From Prunella strophiata (lineage: Eukaryota > Chordata > Aves > Passeriformes > Prunellidae), in contig JAZBQD010000021.1 of the NCBI GenBank assembly GCA_036583965.1, positions 16,482,266 to 16,546,265 on the forward strand: DNA of 64,000 nucleotides, given 5' to 3'. A model generated the notes under the pieces. It made no database searches. It was not told where the DNA came from and saw only the letters and a list, made by a program, of their open reading frames with translations. This document shows positions 12,080 to 25,000 of this stretch, in pieces (position 1 is the first letter of the stretch; every line of letters starts with the position of its first letter). The position numbers and the translations under genes were made by a program.

Positions 12080-12640
12080 CCGAGCTTAGGCCGTCCCCTC
12101 GTGTGCTGGCACTGAGCAGCAGAGCAATCGGTGCCTGTCTCTCCCCGTCCCGGTGCCCCACACTAACCGCAGCCCCGGGCCGTGCCCAGCTGCCGCTCGC
12201 CGTTTCCCCCGCCCTGTCCCGCTGCGCCGGGTGCGCGCTCTGTGCCGCGGGAGCGCGCACGGGCCCGCGCCCGGCCGCACCGCTCGCAGCCGCCGCCCGG
12301 GGGCGCTGGCGGGCGGGGGCGGGGCCGCGCCACGTGCCTCATGAATATTCAGCAGCGCCGCCGCCGATTGGCCGCCGCCCCCGGAAGCGGAGCGGGGGCC
12401 GAGCAGCTGACAGCAACATGGCGGCGGCGGCCGGGCGGCGTGGCGGGGGCTTGGGGCGGCCCCCCCGCGCCCGTGAGGGACGTGCCGCCCGCCGGGGAGC
12501 TGGTGCGGCCCTCGGTGACAGAGCTGTCCCAAGTGCGGACCAACATCCTGTGCACCGTGCCCGGCTGCGGGAAGGTGCTGCCCAACAGCCCGGCCCTCAA
12601 CATGCACCTCAGCAAGGCGCACCCGCTCCAGGTACCGCCG
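12080..12640 (+). promoter_or_regulatory. ATMIN: ATMIN CpG-island promoter and 5' UTR
   Basis: The sequence is very GC-rich with dense CpG. A perfect E-box, CACGTG, lies at 12331-12336, and an inverted CCAAT box (ATTGG) at 12366-12370, about 50 bp before the ATG at 12418. No TATA box is visible. The arrangement fits a housekeeping-type promoter with dispersed initiation. Confidence 0.65.
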
Positions 12641-15600
12641 TGAGGCCGGGCCGGCCCCGCCGCCCGCTCCTGCTCGGCCCCTCACCGTGGCTGCGTGGCT
12701 CTGCCGTGGCAGCGCCGTGTTCGCCCCGGGGCCTGCGGCCGGCTCGGGTCCGGGTCCGGGTCCGGGGGGCGGCTGCGGTGTTGGCTGTGCTGGGGTTTGG
12801 TTACTGGTGAGACTGAGGGGCGGTGTGATTCCCCACCCTGAGAAGAACTGGGATTCTTCCCAGAGATCCTGAGACAATTGGGAGTGTTCAGCCTGGAAAG
12901 GAGGGTGGTTTGGGGTGACCTAATTGGGGCCTTCTGGTACCTGGAGGGAACTCACAGGAAGGATGGGGACAAGAGCCTGGAGTGGCAGGACAAGGGGGAA
13001 CGGGTTCAAATGCAAAGAGAGGATGTTTAGGTTAGATATTAGGAAGAATTTCTTCAGTGTAAGGATGGGAAGGCCCTGGCACAGGTTGCACCGTTCCTGG
13101 AAGTGTCCAAGGCCAGGTTGGACGGCGCTTGGAGCAACCTGGGATAGTGGAAGGTTTCCCTGCCCGTGGTACGGGGGTGGAACAAGATGATGTGCTAGGT
13201 CCCTTTCCAACCCAAACCATTCTGTGATTCCAGATGGCAATAATGAAGTGTTTCTCGTTGTCTCTTGTTTAAATTTCCCCTCGTGAAAGGTCCCTGTATA
13301 AATACACAAGTGTGTGTGTGTGAATGGCCTGACCAGTTGTGTTGAGGATTCCTCTAAAATTACTTACAGAAAATAACCAATTTTGCACATTTTTGTAAAC
13401 ATACCACAGGCAGTTAGGAGTTCTTTGGGACTCAGCTTCTGTTGTTTTACTTGCTTATCACCACTCTTTCTGCAGTAAGACTTTAAAGCCCCACTTGTGA
13501 GGTGCTGTGCAAACATGCAGCATTTCCTAACCTTATCAGCTGGCAAACCATCTCCATCCCAACGCCGAGGGCTGTTATGCTGGGGTTTTGTTTGTTTTTT
13601 TAAAAATGTCTGAGCTAAAAAAAACCCAGCAAAACAGATGGATGCCATTTTGGAAACAAGCCCTCATTTCCATAATACTCCTGAGCTAAGCATGTGCTGG
13701 GGGGGAGGAGAACCACAGTTCAGCAGGCACACATTGAGAGTGGGCCACTCGGAAAGATATCCTTGCTTTTCCCAAAATTATAATGCCAAGTGTGCAAGGA
13801 CAAATTGTATTCCTGGAAAACTTCAAGTGCAGCATTCATAGCTGCATTCTGAAAGTGCAGCCTCAGTGGTGAACAATAAGCCATCCCTGTTCTGTGAAAT
13901 GGCTACAGAGTCAAGTGTGGGTCACACGTGCTCCTTGGGGAGGAACAAAAGGAAATAGTGTCAAGTGTACTTGCTGTCTTGTGTCTCTGGGATGTTTTAA
14001 TTTCATTTCCTATACCTACAAACAGCTTTACTGTGTGTTATGTGTTAGATCTCACATGTCCATGTGGGGGGAGGTACAGCAGAAGTTCCAAGTGTTCTTT
14101 CAGGTCAGCAGAGTCATTTTGGTTGTGAGCTGATGCTCTGAGCATGTAGTGCAGCTGGTGGGTTACATAACTCAGGGTGTGATGGGTGAGGAAATGCTGC
14201 TTTCTCACCCAGCTTGCTGTTAGCCACCAGTGCCTTGTAGAATTAGAGCATACTCTACCTAATTACTGAATCTTGTGATAGCTTGGAATAAATACTGAAA
14301 TGTGGATGGATGCAGACTTTCAGAAACTTCTTGACTTGTTTCAAGGGCATTGTCATTGAGACTAAAATGTTGTTGAGGCTTAAGGGAGACTAGGTATTCT
14401 AATATTGGTATTCCCTTTTAAGAGGATAGCTGATTTCCCAGACAAAAATAATTTAGTAGATTGAATTTATTAGTGAAATATGAAATTAGTGAAGAGGCAA
14501 CTTGGCAAATGAGATAGTAAGAAGCTATTGGGGAAGAAGAGAACACAGTACTCCTGAGGAGAAGGGAGGATGACTTGGTTAATTTTCATTAAAGAAAGTA
14601 GCACCAGTAGGATGTTTTTATACCAAAACCCATGAGGGATTGCAGTGGCAAAAGAAGGACATTTACCCTGTAAAAACAGAGTCAAGTGCAGTAGTACCAG
14701 GTTTTAGTCTTATGAAGAGATAACAGTTTGATCAGCTCTGGTTTGTAACAGAAATAACCTGAGGTGGGAAACACAAAATAATTTGGTCATACACAAATGA
14801 GCATTTAGGGTAAAGCTGCTGTGAGAAGGGCAATCCTAAAATGTGGCAGAGGGATATTCTATGTCAGTACTGGAGTGTAAGAATCTGATTCAAATAAGTT
14901 AAAATTAACCCAGAAGATGTGTAGAAAATAACTGCTAAGGGTGATGAATGGCAAGTGTTTCTGACAAAGGGAAATCAGAAAAATTTGGCTTGTTTTGCCT
15001 GAAAAAGAAGGTATGAAGTGTTGATACGTAATTTTTTTTTTTTTTTTGGCTCCTTGACAGAGGACAAGCTGATTTAAAAAATGAGAGCAGTGGTTATAAA
15101 CTTGATTTTTTAATTTTAATTCTTTGGTCTTTTGGCCATATTATTTTATGGGAAGAAGGGAAACTACATGTGTGTAGTTTAAAATGAAGCTAGAAGAGTT
15201 CAAGTAAAGGAGAGGATTCTGTGGATTACTGTGATAGCTGGGAGGCTGTAGTCAGTGTGAGCTGGAAAGGGTAGCACACCCTTGGGGTAGGTTACTCAAA
15301 TATTGCACTACCACAATGGTTGTTGTCACAAGAATAAATGCACTTCTCTCCTTGTCCTATTTAGTAAAGAAATGGCTGAGCTTCTGCTGCAAAACCCCAT
15401 GTTTTAAATAGTTGACTACAGTCTACTGCAACATCATTTAAAATTAATCCTTTGGAGTAAGCCTTTCTGGGGCAGGAAAGCAAGGCATCACTAAGTTCAC
15501 CTTGACTAAGTCTGTAGCAAGGACTGTTAATTCCTGCTTTCCCAGTTGTTGTCACAAGCCATGTCAGTGTTCCTTACAGTGCAAGTGTCTGCCCTGGGAG

Positions 15601-18600
15601 AAGTTAATTGGACCAATATCTACCAATAATTTTGGTGGGTGGATGTTGTAGAAACATGGGACATAAAATCAGATAGGTAAGGAAGGGAGCTGTGAGAGTG
15701 TCTTAAACAGGACTGGCCAGGTGGGCTTTGAGAAGATGCAAGATTAACCATTTAGAGCCATGAGGACTTGGGAAAGGTCAAAGCAAGATTACTGTCCATA
15801 TACAATATCTTATATGTGTAGAGTATGTCTCAACTTGTCACAACTAATGTGTTGTGGTCTCTGCCACTAAAGGCTGTGTTCTAGATGTTAAAAAATCATC
15901 TTGTTGGTGTCTATAACGCTTTTAAACACTTGGTAATATTTTATACCTTAGTATTTCTGTCATTTTAAATAACCTGACTGATGTTGACTTGTTAAGTGGC
16001 TGAACATGTTTCCCATATTGCCCCGTCAGTTGTTGGGTTGTGATGTTAAATATAACAAACTTAATAACTTTTTATTTAGGAATAAGTAACTCTAATTGCC
16101 AGTTACTCAGCATATTGGTATCATCTGCAGTGGGAGAGGCCAAACATAGCTTTGACTTAAAGGCAGATCTTCTATTCTGATGAGGACTTTGACATGTGAT
16201 GAAAGTGTTCTGTGTAAAGTCAGGGTTAAAAAGTGGAATTGGGGCTGGAACAACTAGATTTCTTTGTGTCATGTTCCTGTTTAGGGCAGTGGCTCTAGGA
16301 GGCACAACAATAGTCACAGTGATGATTCAGCAGAGATAGAACAGGCCTGTTTATGAATGGGCTGTCCACAGGGAAAACTGCTGTACAAGGTGCTTAGAAG
16401 GTAAAAATGTTACATGAAAACTCCCTTTTTAGAGAATTATTCCAGGTTTTCTTGATATGGCAGGTGATCATTTTGGTCAAGAGGCTCTGAACATTGTTTG
16501 TTTGAGTATGTCATTAATAAAAATGAGCTTGTGGCAATGTCAGCAAGTAGCAGTGTTGAGTGTGTGGAAATATTAGTGAAATGTTGCTTGAAGGGATTAC
16601 ACTTTGCAGATTATTTTAGTTTAAGAGGTGATTTGAGGGAAAACAAAATCATTGAAATATCCCCCTCCCTAGCTTCCTGAGGTGTAAATGAGAGGACTTC
16701 AAAAGCAAGGTGTGAGTGGCTGAGGACAGCATTGTTGGGTTGTGAGTAACTGCAGGTGGGTAAGAGGTGGGGGTGTGAGCAGTGAAGCCCTTTGGGCCCT
16801 GGCAGCTGAGGTACATACTTTGTTTGCTTCACATTGGGAGGACTGTTGTGCTTTGTGCATTCTCTGTGTTTGGTGTAACCTGTGTAAACACGACCAGCTG
16901 GAGATCTGCCCAAAGTGGTAGTTAGGGAGTGACTGGTGTGAAATCAACCTTCCATTACTGGCTGTGCTTACTGTCCTCATGCTAAGGAAAATCAGGTGCA
17001 GAGTTCAAACAGGGCATGGTCCCATTTCTTCCCTGAAAAATCATCTTGGGGATGCCACCATGGACTACAGTAACTGGCTCTGGGGACTATGTTTGGCCTC
17101 CAATTCAGTCTCAGGATGGAAGGAGACTCACAGCTACTCTGAGCATCAGATTTTAAATAGTTCACTTTTAATTTTTTGCTTAGACACAGATGCCTGATGC
17201 TTCCACATACCCTTTCAGTTAGGGTATGTCTAGAGGTATTTGTCTTGTCTGTTTTCCACACCAGTGCAAGTAGCAAGGGATTCTATGTGGTTGAACAACC
17301 TGGACAATCCCACTGGTATATCCTTCTTATATGGACATTTGAGGTCCTCTTTGAGCAAGTTGTGTTGCTTTCTTCTATGTACATATGAGGGTCAGTGAGT
17401 ACAGCTCACATGGAAAGCCTGGATAGATTGGTCACTTGGTGTTTGGAGGGTCAGAATTAGCATACCAGTTGTTTCATAGACTTAAGTGAGATTTGGTTTA
17501 TGATCTAAATTAAGTGGCAGAGCATACTTGGCATTCTTCATTTTTATTACAAGTCAACTCTAAACAGTGCTAACAGAACTCCAGCATCGAAGGAAGTTGT
17601 GTTTCAGTGACCAGTCTTTGTGGAGCTTCATGTACTGTGCTACTAACAAGTAAAACCACATTGAATCAGCAAGTCTAGGGTAGTATCTGCCATGGAAATT
17701 TTTTTTGGCTCAAATAACAGGAAATATGGGACAGGGAGTGTTGTGGTAAAAGTAAATAGTACCACTACTCCAAGGAGCTTGTTGTAATTGCACCTGGTAA
17801 TTTTGATGGGATATTTGCAAAGTGGCATCCACACAGGGCAAAAACTCCATTTGAACTTTCAAATCACATAGGAAAGTGCCTTCAACTCATTAAGATATGT
17901 AAACTCAGTGAGCCATAGTTGATGTGTATTCTGAATATTGTCTTGAATATGCAAACCTGTAGAATTGTCAACTTCTCAACTGGTTCTTTTTCAGGATGGA
18001 AAACTTAATGCACCAATAAGGAAGGGTTTGAAAACTTCACAGAAATTCTACTGCTGTCCTATTGAAGGCTGCCCTAGAGGACCAAACAGACCATTTTCCC
18101 AATTTTCTCTTGTAAAACAGGTATTCCTGTTTCCTGAAGTATTTTCACACTGATTTAGTCCTGTCTCTACTCCAAAGAACGTGCACTTTTGCATACAGAT
18201 ACGAGCATAACCTCTCAGCACACAGGCAGAAGTTAGAGAACTGTATGCAGCAGCTCCAAGTGCACATGTGATTCATGAGTTTGCATGTTTATATTAGAGG
18301 ACTTGAACCTTTTGATCAGACAGATGCCAGTATGTTCTTCTAAACTAGATCAGAGCCCCTCTCCACAAATTAAATAGATGGAGAAAGATTAAAGAAGAGA
18401 AGGGGAAAAAATTACAGTAGCAACTGATGAAGGTTTAAATTGTGGCTGATGCTTTTAACTGCTTTTTCAAGTGGTCAAGGATTAAGAGCTTTTCTCTGCT
18501 TTAATATGAAAATGCATTTGTTTACTAGTTAACCTGTTTAAGAAAACATGTGAGACTTGTTTCTGCATTAGTGACCAAAAAGAGCACTGTGCTGCAGTTG

Positions 18601-21600
18601 TTACACATGCTGAGCTGGGGACCCTGTAGAAGCTGAGTAGCTGGCACTTGGTGCCATAAGTGAAAATGAAAAGTTCTGGTGTTTGCTCTGGTGTTGACCT
18701 GTATGACTTGAGATTATTTGCTCAGTTGTAGATCCTCAGGAGTGTGCACATGTTGCAGCATAGACTTACTGTGCTCTTTTGGCAAGGTTGATCTATAGAT
18801 TTATTGATGTCCACAGGAAACCTTCAAATGCATTAGAATGGGTAGATGTTTATCTGTGTTTTAAGATGCATGTAGCATCAGCAGATTTGCAAACTTCAGA
18901 TTCTCTCTATTGACTTCTTTAAACTTATTTGTAGTAACACTTTAAAAAAATAATTAGTGCTACACTTCAGTGCTACTTAGCAACTAAAAAATTGCAGATA
19001 TTTTCTCCCCTAACCGTGATTTTCTTTTTTTAATCTTCACTGAAAGCTAATGTTTACTTTCCCTTGTGTATTCTAGCACTTTATGAAAATGCATGCTGAA
19101 AAGAAGCACAAATGTGATAAATGTAGTAACTCCTATGGCACAGAATGGTATTTGAAACGGCATATAGAGGTCTGTGGCAAGACTTTCCAGTGTACTTGTG
19201 GGTGCCCTTATGCCAGCAGAACAGCATTGCTGTCCCACATTTACAGAACTGGCCATGAAATCCCTGCAGAACACAGGTAAAAGTGAAGCAGTGAAGTCAT
19301 GATGCATTCATCACCAAGTCCTGTGTGTCTCGTGTGCTGCCTTTTTGTCTCTTTTCTGTTGATTAAATAGGAAATAGGATCATGTTGTTTTAGCTGCAGA
19401 GCAGTTTGCAGTTTTCTTTGTTGCTTTTAGGAGTTTCTGTTTTGTTGAAGGCAGTGGTCATCATCTAATCAGGAAGATCTGGTTTCCCTACATCGAAAAC
19501 AAAAAGTACTGATGACACTGCAGTGCTTGGCATAAATGGTGGTGGTTCTTGTTGCATCTGCTTTTACAGTTCTGTGAGAGTAGACATGATTTGGAGATAT
19601 TTATAGCTGGTAATTGAGGTGTGGAATTCAGTTCAGGTTATTTTCTTGTACAGTCTAGTCATTGTTGCAATTGTTGGTGGATGTATTTTTTACCACCCGT
19701 GTTTAGATTTATAGTTTTAATATATATGTCCATATTAATAAAGGACAATCTACTTTCTGAGGCCTAGCCTGTCTCTCTTTGAGGTTCAGGTGCTGCAAAA
19801 TTTAAGTTTTGTGTGAAGAATTGCTATTTTTTTTTCTTCCATTTCTGTGAGAGACCATTATCTGTACACATATTTTAAGAGCTCTGTCCCTTCAATGCTC
19901 AGTCTGAGTCAGTGTCAAAATGACACATTAAAAGTCCAATTCAAAGTGCTTAATGTAAGAGGGGAAGACACCATCTAAACTTGCACATTCATTTGGAAAT
20001 AGGTCTCCATAAGGGGTAGTGTTTATTCTTTTTTAAAATGAGAGAGTGAGGAATGACATTTAGCAAAATTGAACTTCATGCAGTCTTTTTATGTTTTAAT
20101 CTGGATTAATTGTCTTCTTGTATGCAACCTCATCTGTGACTTCAGTTTGTATTTTCAGTGCAGTGACTCAAAAGAATGGAAGGCAGATGTTCTGTGTTTG
20201 AAAGAAGTATAAATTATTGATCTCATGTTCACAGGGATCCTCCTAGTAAGAAAAGGAAAATGGAGTCCTCCGTACATAATCAGCAGCTGGCAGAGAAAGC
20301 AAACGAAGCATTCAGCAATACACACAGTACTGCTCCTGGCACTCAGGAATTGGAGTCCTCTGAAGTGAAAGTAGCAGCCTCTCTTGAAGGCTCCTGCAGT
20401 TCTAACTTCACAAACCAAATGCAGCCAAAATGTGCACCAAAGATGCTTTTACCCAAGCCCAAGGTGGCTTTGGTTAAACTTCCAGTGATGCAGGTTGCTC
20501 ACTTGCCTGTGTATGTATCTGCAACAGACTCTTCTGTCAAACCTGCTGTAGTGGCTGTTGATAATCAAGGTTCAGTTGTAAGTACTGTTCATTTATTGCC
20601 TCAGTCTATAGGAATCCTGATTCCAGCCCTGGAGGCAGAAACACTTGTATTTAAAGACAGTATGCCTGTTTCAAAAGTGACAACTTCTGGTGATCGTGAA
20701 CCAGTAAGTACTGGTGTACAAGTTGAATTGGACAAGGTTACATCAAATAACACAGGGCAAGAGCTGGGGAATGTTTGTCACAAGAACAAAATTTCTTCAA
20801 TAAATATACAGACTGACTTATCTTATATCTCACAGAGCTTTGTACCAGCTGCAGCCTGGACTCCCAATTCTTCTGTGTCCTCTTGTTCTCAGACAGATCT
20901 GTCATTCAGTTCCCAGGTTTCATTGCCCATCAGTGTACAGACACAGACACTGCTGCCTGCTTCCAAACTGACTTCATCCATAGCTGCTCAGACTGATGCT
21001 TTCAGTCAGGGCTGTTTTCCAACGTGTGGCATTTCCAGAGAGACTCAAACCAGTAGGACACAGGACTGTATTGATGGAAGAGTACAGATGGACCAGGCTG
21101 TAATGTGCAGTGACATTTTTGACAATGTTCCTTCATCATATAATGTTTCTACTCACATTGAACTTCCAGAAAACAATTTAATGCCTACAAATATAGATCA
21201 AACCTTGCTGCAAAGAAGTAGTTGCAAGAACCTGAATCAGGATACGGTTAAGTCTGAATCCCTTATCAGCTTCAATACACAGACTAATATACTTCCATCT
21301 CAAAATACAACAGATAATCAAACCCAGACAATGGACCTGCTAAGTGATCTGGAAAACATCTTTTCAGGAAACATGTCTGGCCAGACACTGGATAATCGTG
21401 GCCTTTTGTCTGAGACAAGTTCTAATGCTGACACACATCTTCCGTCTGGTCCATCACAGAGCACAGGGATAGACTTTCGACATTGAAGAGTTCTTTTCAG
21501 CATCCAACATCCAAACTCAGACTGAAGAGAGTGAGCTTGGTACCCTGAACTCTGAGCCAGTTTTGGAGTCACTGGACATTGAAACTCAGACTGATTTCTT

Positions 21601-22066
21601 ATTTTCAGATAGTGCCACTCAATCATATAACTGCCGAGGCAATTCTAACTTCTTAGGTTTGGAGATGTTTGACACACAGACACAGACAGACTTGAATTTC
21701 TTTTTGGACAGTACTACCCATCTGCCTTTAGGAAGTATTCTGAAACAGTCCAGTTTCTCAATGAGCACTGACTCATCTGATACAGAAACCCAGACAGAAG
21801 TATATATGGCTACTAAAAATACACCTGCTCAGAATATTGAAAGCAAAGTCCAGCTCAGTAGTGCTGAGACACAGACTATGGATAGCTGCTTTGAGAATCT
21901 GGGGAGTTTATTCCTTACCAGCAATGAAACACAGACAGCAATGGATGACTTCCTTCTGGCTGACTTAGCCTGGAATACAATGGAGTCCCAGTTCAGCTCA
22001 GTAGAAACACAGACCTGTGAAGAGCTGTGCTCCTTGTTCCAGAGCTCTGACAAGCCCAGCCACTGA
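12418..22066 (+). CDS. ATMIN: ATMIN, ATM interactor / ASCIZ zinc-finger protein (four coding exons)
   Basis: ATMIN (ASCIZ) is a nuclear C2H2 protein that binds ATM and drives transcription of DYNLL1, which binds back to it. Exons: 12418-12631, 17995-18120, 19077-19276, 20235-22066. Exon 1 holds finger 1 ([20 protein letters not shown]), exons 2-3 finger 2 (CCPIEGC ... HFMKMH), and exon 3 fingers 3 and 4 ([28 protein letters not shown]). A basic nuclear signal, PPSKKRKME, opens exon 4. The rest is rich in SQ/TQ and carries about fourteen TQT-like DYNLL1-binding motifs, such as ETQTD, DTQTQTD and NETQTAMDD. Homology favours the ATG at 12418 (MAAAAG, good Kozak context), but it is one base out of frame with finger 1; ATG 12341 is in frame but reads unlike the family. 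A second +1 break lies at 21475-21477, after GIDF. Without it the frame continues to the TGA at 22064-22066. Confidence 0.94.
12632..17994 (+). other. ATMIN: ATMIN intron 1
   Basis: This intron separates the first finger exon from exon 2. Its donor is CAG|GTACCG and its acceptor TTTTTCAG|GATGG. It contains a CR1 fragment near its 5' end and a short (GT)n run at about 13307-13321. I found no nested gene on either strand. Confidence 0.85.
12858..13232 (+). repeat. CR1 LINE 3' fragment in ATMIN intron 1
   Basis: This is a long, clear CR1 3' end: GTGTTCAGCCTGGAAAGGAG, then GGGACAAGAGCCTGGAGTGG, GATATTAGGAAGAATTTCTT, GCACAGGTTGCACCGTTCCT, and the terminal CCATTCTGTGATTCCAG. It is less degraded than the copy in CENPN intron 1, so it may be younger. 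It is truncated at the 5' side, with no open reverse-transcriptase frame. Confidence 0.92.
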
Positions 22067-25000
22067 GTGCTACATAATATAACTGTTTCTTGTGGTTTGA
22101 ATTTAACTTATTGGGGTGGGAGAGATGGCTTTACCAAGTGATCCACTTTGCATTATTGAATGTACTTGTCATGAGCAGTTGACCTAAGAGACTTTTCATG
22201 CTGAAGGTACTCTATTGAATATGTAACTTTACATAAACTATGTGTGTAAAAATAGAGGGGAAAGGGGGGGCTGTAACATGTTAATGTACATTTGAACCTT
22301 AAAAAATTATGTGGTGCCTATGTTTTTTTCCTCAAACTTCTTTACAAAGCTGTTACTGCTTTCATCTAAATGGAAGAACTTTTAAAGTTGTTCTCTATAT
22401 CTCTATCTCTCTATTCCTGGCTTACATGCAGGGTTCCAATGTGCTGGACCAAAACCCTGACCTGTTCAGTTGAGATGCTTCCCTGAACTTACGGGGGAGG
22501 ATTCTATTAGTGTAAGCTACTTCTGTTTACTTTTTTTAGTAGCTTGTATTTTAAATCCGGCATGAACATCATCAGCCGTATTGTCTTCTTTTGCTTTATG
22601 CCTTCACAGCTCTTTCTCCTGTATAAGCTGACATTTTCCAAATACCTGTCCAACACACTAGACACATAGAGATTCTTGAATTGTTGAAAATATTTATTAT
22701 TTTAAAAGTGTGTAGAAAGCAGTATTTTTTTTTCCCTGAGTGGCACTGATTCTCTTTGAAGGGTAGGAAAAGAACTTGGAATTCGTAATTGTAGGGAAAA
22801 TTAGTGTGTCGTCCTTTTAGCTAGTGTAATACATGGGACTAACAGTTTTGGAGTCTTCAGAAGGGATTTGCTTAAATTATTTCTGTCTTGAAGATGCAAA
22901 TGTTACAATATGTGTGCCTCAGAGACTGGAATAATTTGGTTTTGCTGAAATTCTCCTAGCTTTATTGAGATACGAGTTGAGAAATGTTATAGTGGTTTAT
23001 TACCTTAAGAGAAATCTTTAAAAATGGACAATTAAATTCCTTAAAACACTCATCTTGACTTCTGGTTTTGGACTTCCTGCTTCCAAAAACACTTAGAATC
23101 CATACAGTAGAGCTGGGAGATCAGCTCACAGAAGCCCTTCCAGAACAGCTCTATCTTGCTTTTGCACTTTGATCTGCAGCCCTCAGTTCCTGCAGCTTTC
23201 ACAGTTTCCCAGAGTATAGTCAAATTCACATAAACTGATTTTTCAGAGAAGAAGCATATGACCTCTTGGCACCTTTTTTTTAATGTTTAGATTGCCCCTC
23301 ATGCCACTGTTTGCAGTATTTTCATTTACATTAAGCCAGTTGTGAATGTACGTTGGAATTTGGCCTTAAGTAATTTTCATCTCTTACTATAATATCTGTG
23401 AAATGTAGACCTCTGGTTTTGTACTGGACAGATTTTAGTTTCAGTAACCTTAAAGGAAAACTCTTTGTGTCAAATTCCTGGGCCTGTAACAGACTTTACT
23501 CCTCCATTGTTAGAGGGGAGGTATTGGCTGCATATTTACTGTGCAGCCCAGCAGCAAATGTATGTCCAAGCCTTAGGTTTTGAGGACTCCCTATGCTTTG
23601 TGCTGCATATTCTCAGTGCAAGGGTGTGGGAGTTAAGTTACTCATCCATTGCAGCCAGCTTGTTTTTGTTGCAGATGAGCAATATCCTTTCTTTTTTTCC
23701 TTTTTTTTTTTTTTTTTGCTTTGTCTTTTCCTTATACTCTTTTTATTGCTGTGGTAAGTGTCTTTACTGAAATAATCTCTTCAGATTAATCCTGTAACTC
23801 ACATTTTCCTTCTGAAACCCCATCTGTGTTGCCTGTTTGATTTTTCAACATTTCTAGGTATGATTTCAGACACTTCCAGTCTGGCTGAAGAAACTGCAGA
23901 ACAGAATCTTGCAGTTCCTCAGGAGAAAGTAACTCTGCTGTGGGGAATGCCCCCAGGTTTCACAATGTCTGTAGAGTTCTCATCTGAAGGGTGGGATATA
24001 TTTAAAAAAGGAAGGTCTCACTTGTAATTTTGTTTCTTGTGAAGATATGACTGAGTCATATTTACCTGCCTACTTTGAAATTGAGAGATAAGATAAAGAA
24101 CAAAATTAGGTTAATTTATTCTGTTGCAATATCTTTCTAGTAATGTTGCAACTTCACATTTTGAAGTGTTTTTCCTTCTCCTTTCTTCCCCTGGCTGGAA
24201 TACCAGAGGATGCTTCTTCATACACTGATTTCTGTTTCCCATGTGCAAGTTGTCTGTACTGACATGTGAAAGAGAGGCAGTTACTATAAACCTGGTTTGG
24301 AAAAAGGGTATATTCCACAGCAGTAGAAGCTGTTCATTACCTCTGAATTTAGAAAGTCAGTCTTTACTCTTCAAGAGAAGGAACCTTGGGTGCTGAGGAG
24401 CAGAATTACTGAAGGGTTTGAATTGTAGCCATCTGAGAGACCAGTGAAGTTTAAAGTACTTTGAAACTAATTTACAAATTAGAGTGATAATTGCCATGTT
24501 ACTGTGTAAGCCAAAACTCTTAGCATCAGGGACTGTCAGGAAAAGACCCAGAAGCTGGTGTGGACAAAATCTTATAATGTAATCATTACCCAGTTATTGT
24601 ACTTTTTAATTAAAAGTATTTCTGAGCTTTGTGTGTTTCATTAGAATATGCAAATCACAATCCTTTCACTCATTCTATTTGTTTAAAACAGTTTGGACTT
24701 TAATTAGGTGAACACGGTACTACAACATGAAGCCATTTATTGAAAGTGCAGTTTTAAGAGATTATTAAATGTCTGCGCTGTCTTAGGAAATACAGAATTA
24801 ACTTCTGACCAGAATTAACTTTTTTCTTCACTAATTTGGTTCTCTGTAAATTATTCATTAAAAAAACAGGCTTGGATCATGTATATCTGGCATATGTCAC
24901 TCAGTTTGGATTTATTAAGTACTTTTGTGAAAATGTGAAGACTGCAGCCAGACTTCATAGTTTGGTGAATCCCACAGGAAGCTTCATGAAAACTGATCTG

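Noticed and set aside
12086..12877. A 263-codon minus-strand frame across the ATMIN promoter
   Set aside because: It is a Pro/Ala/Gly/Arg-rich shadow frame spanning a known exon, a splice donor and a CR1 fragment.
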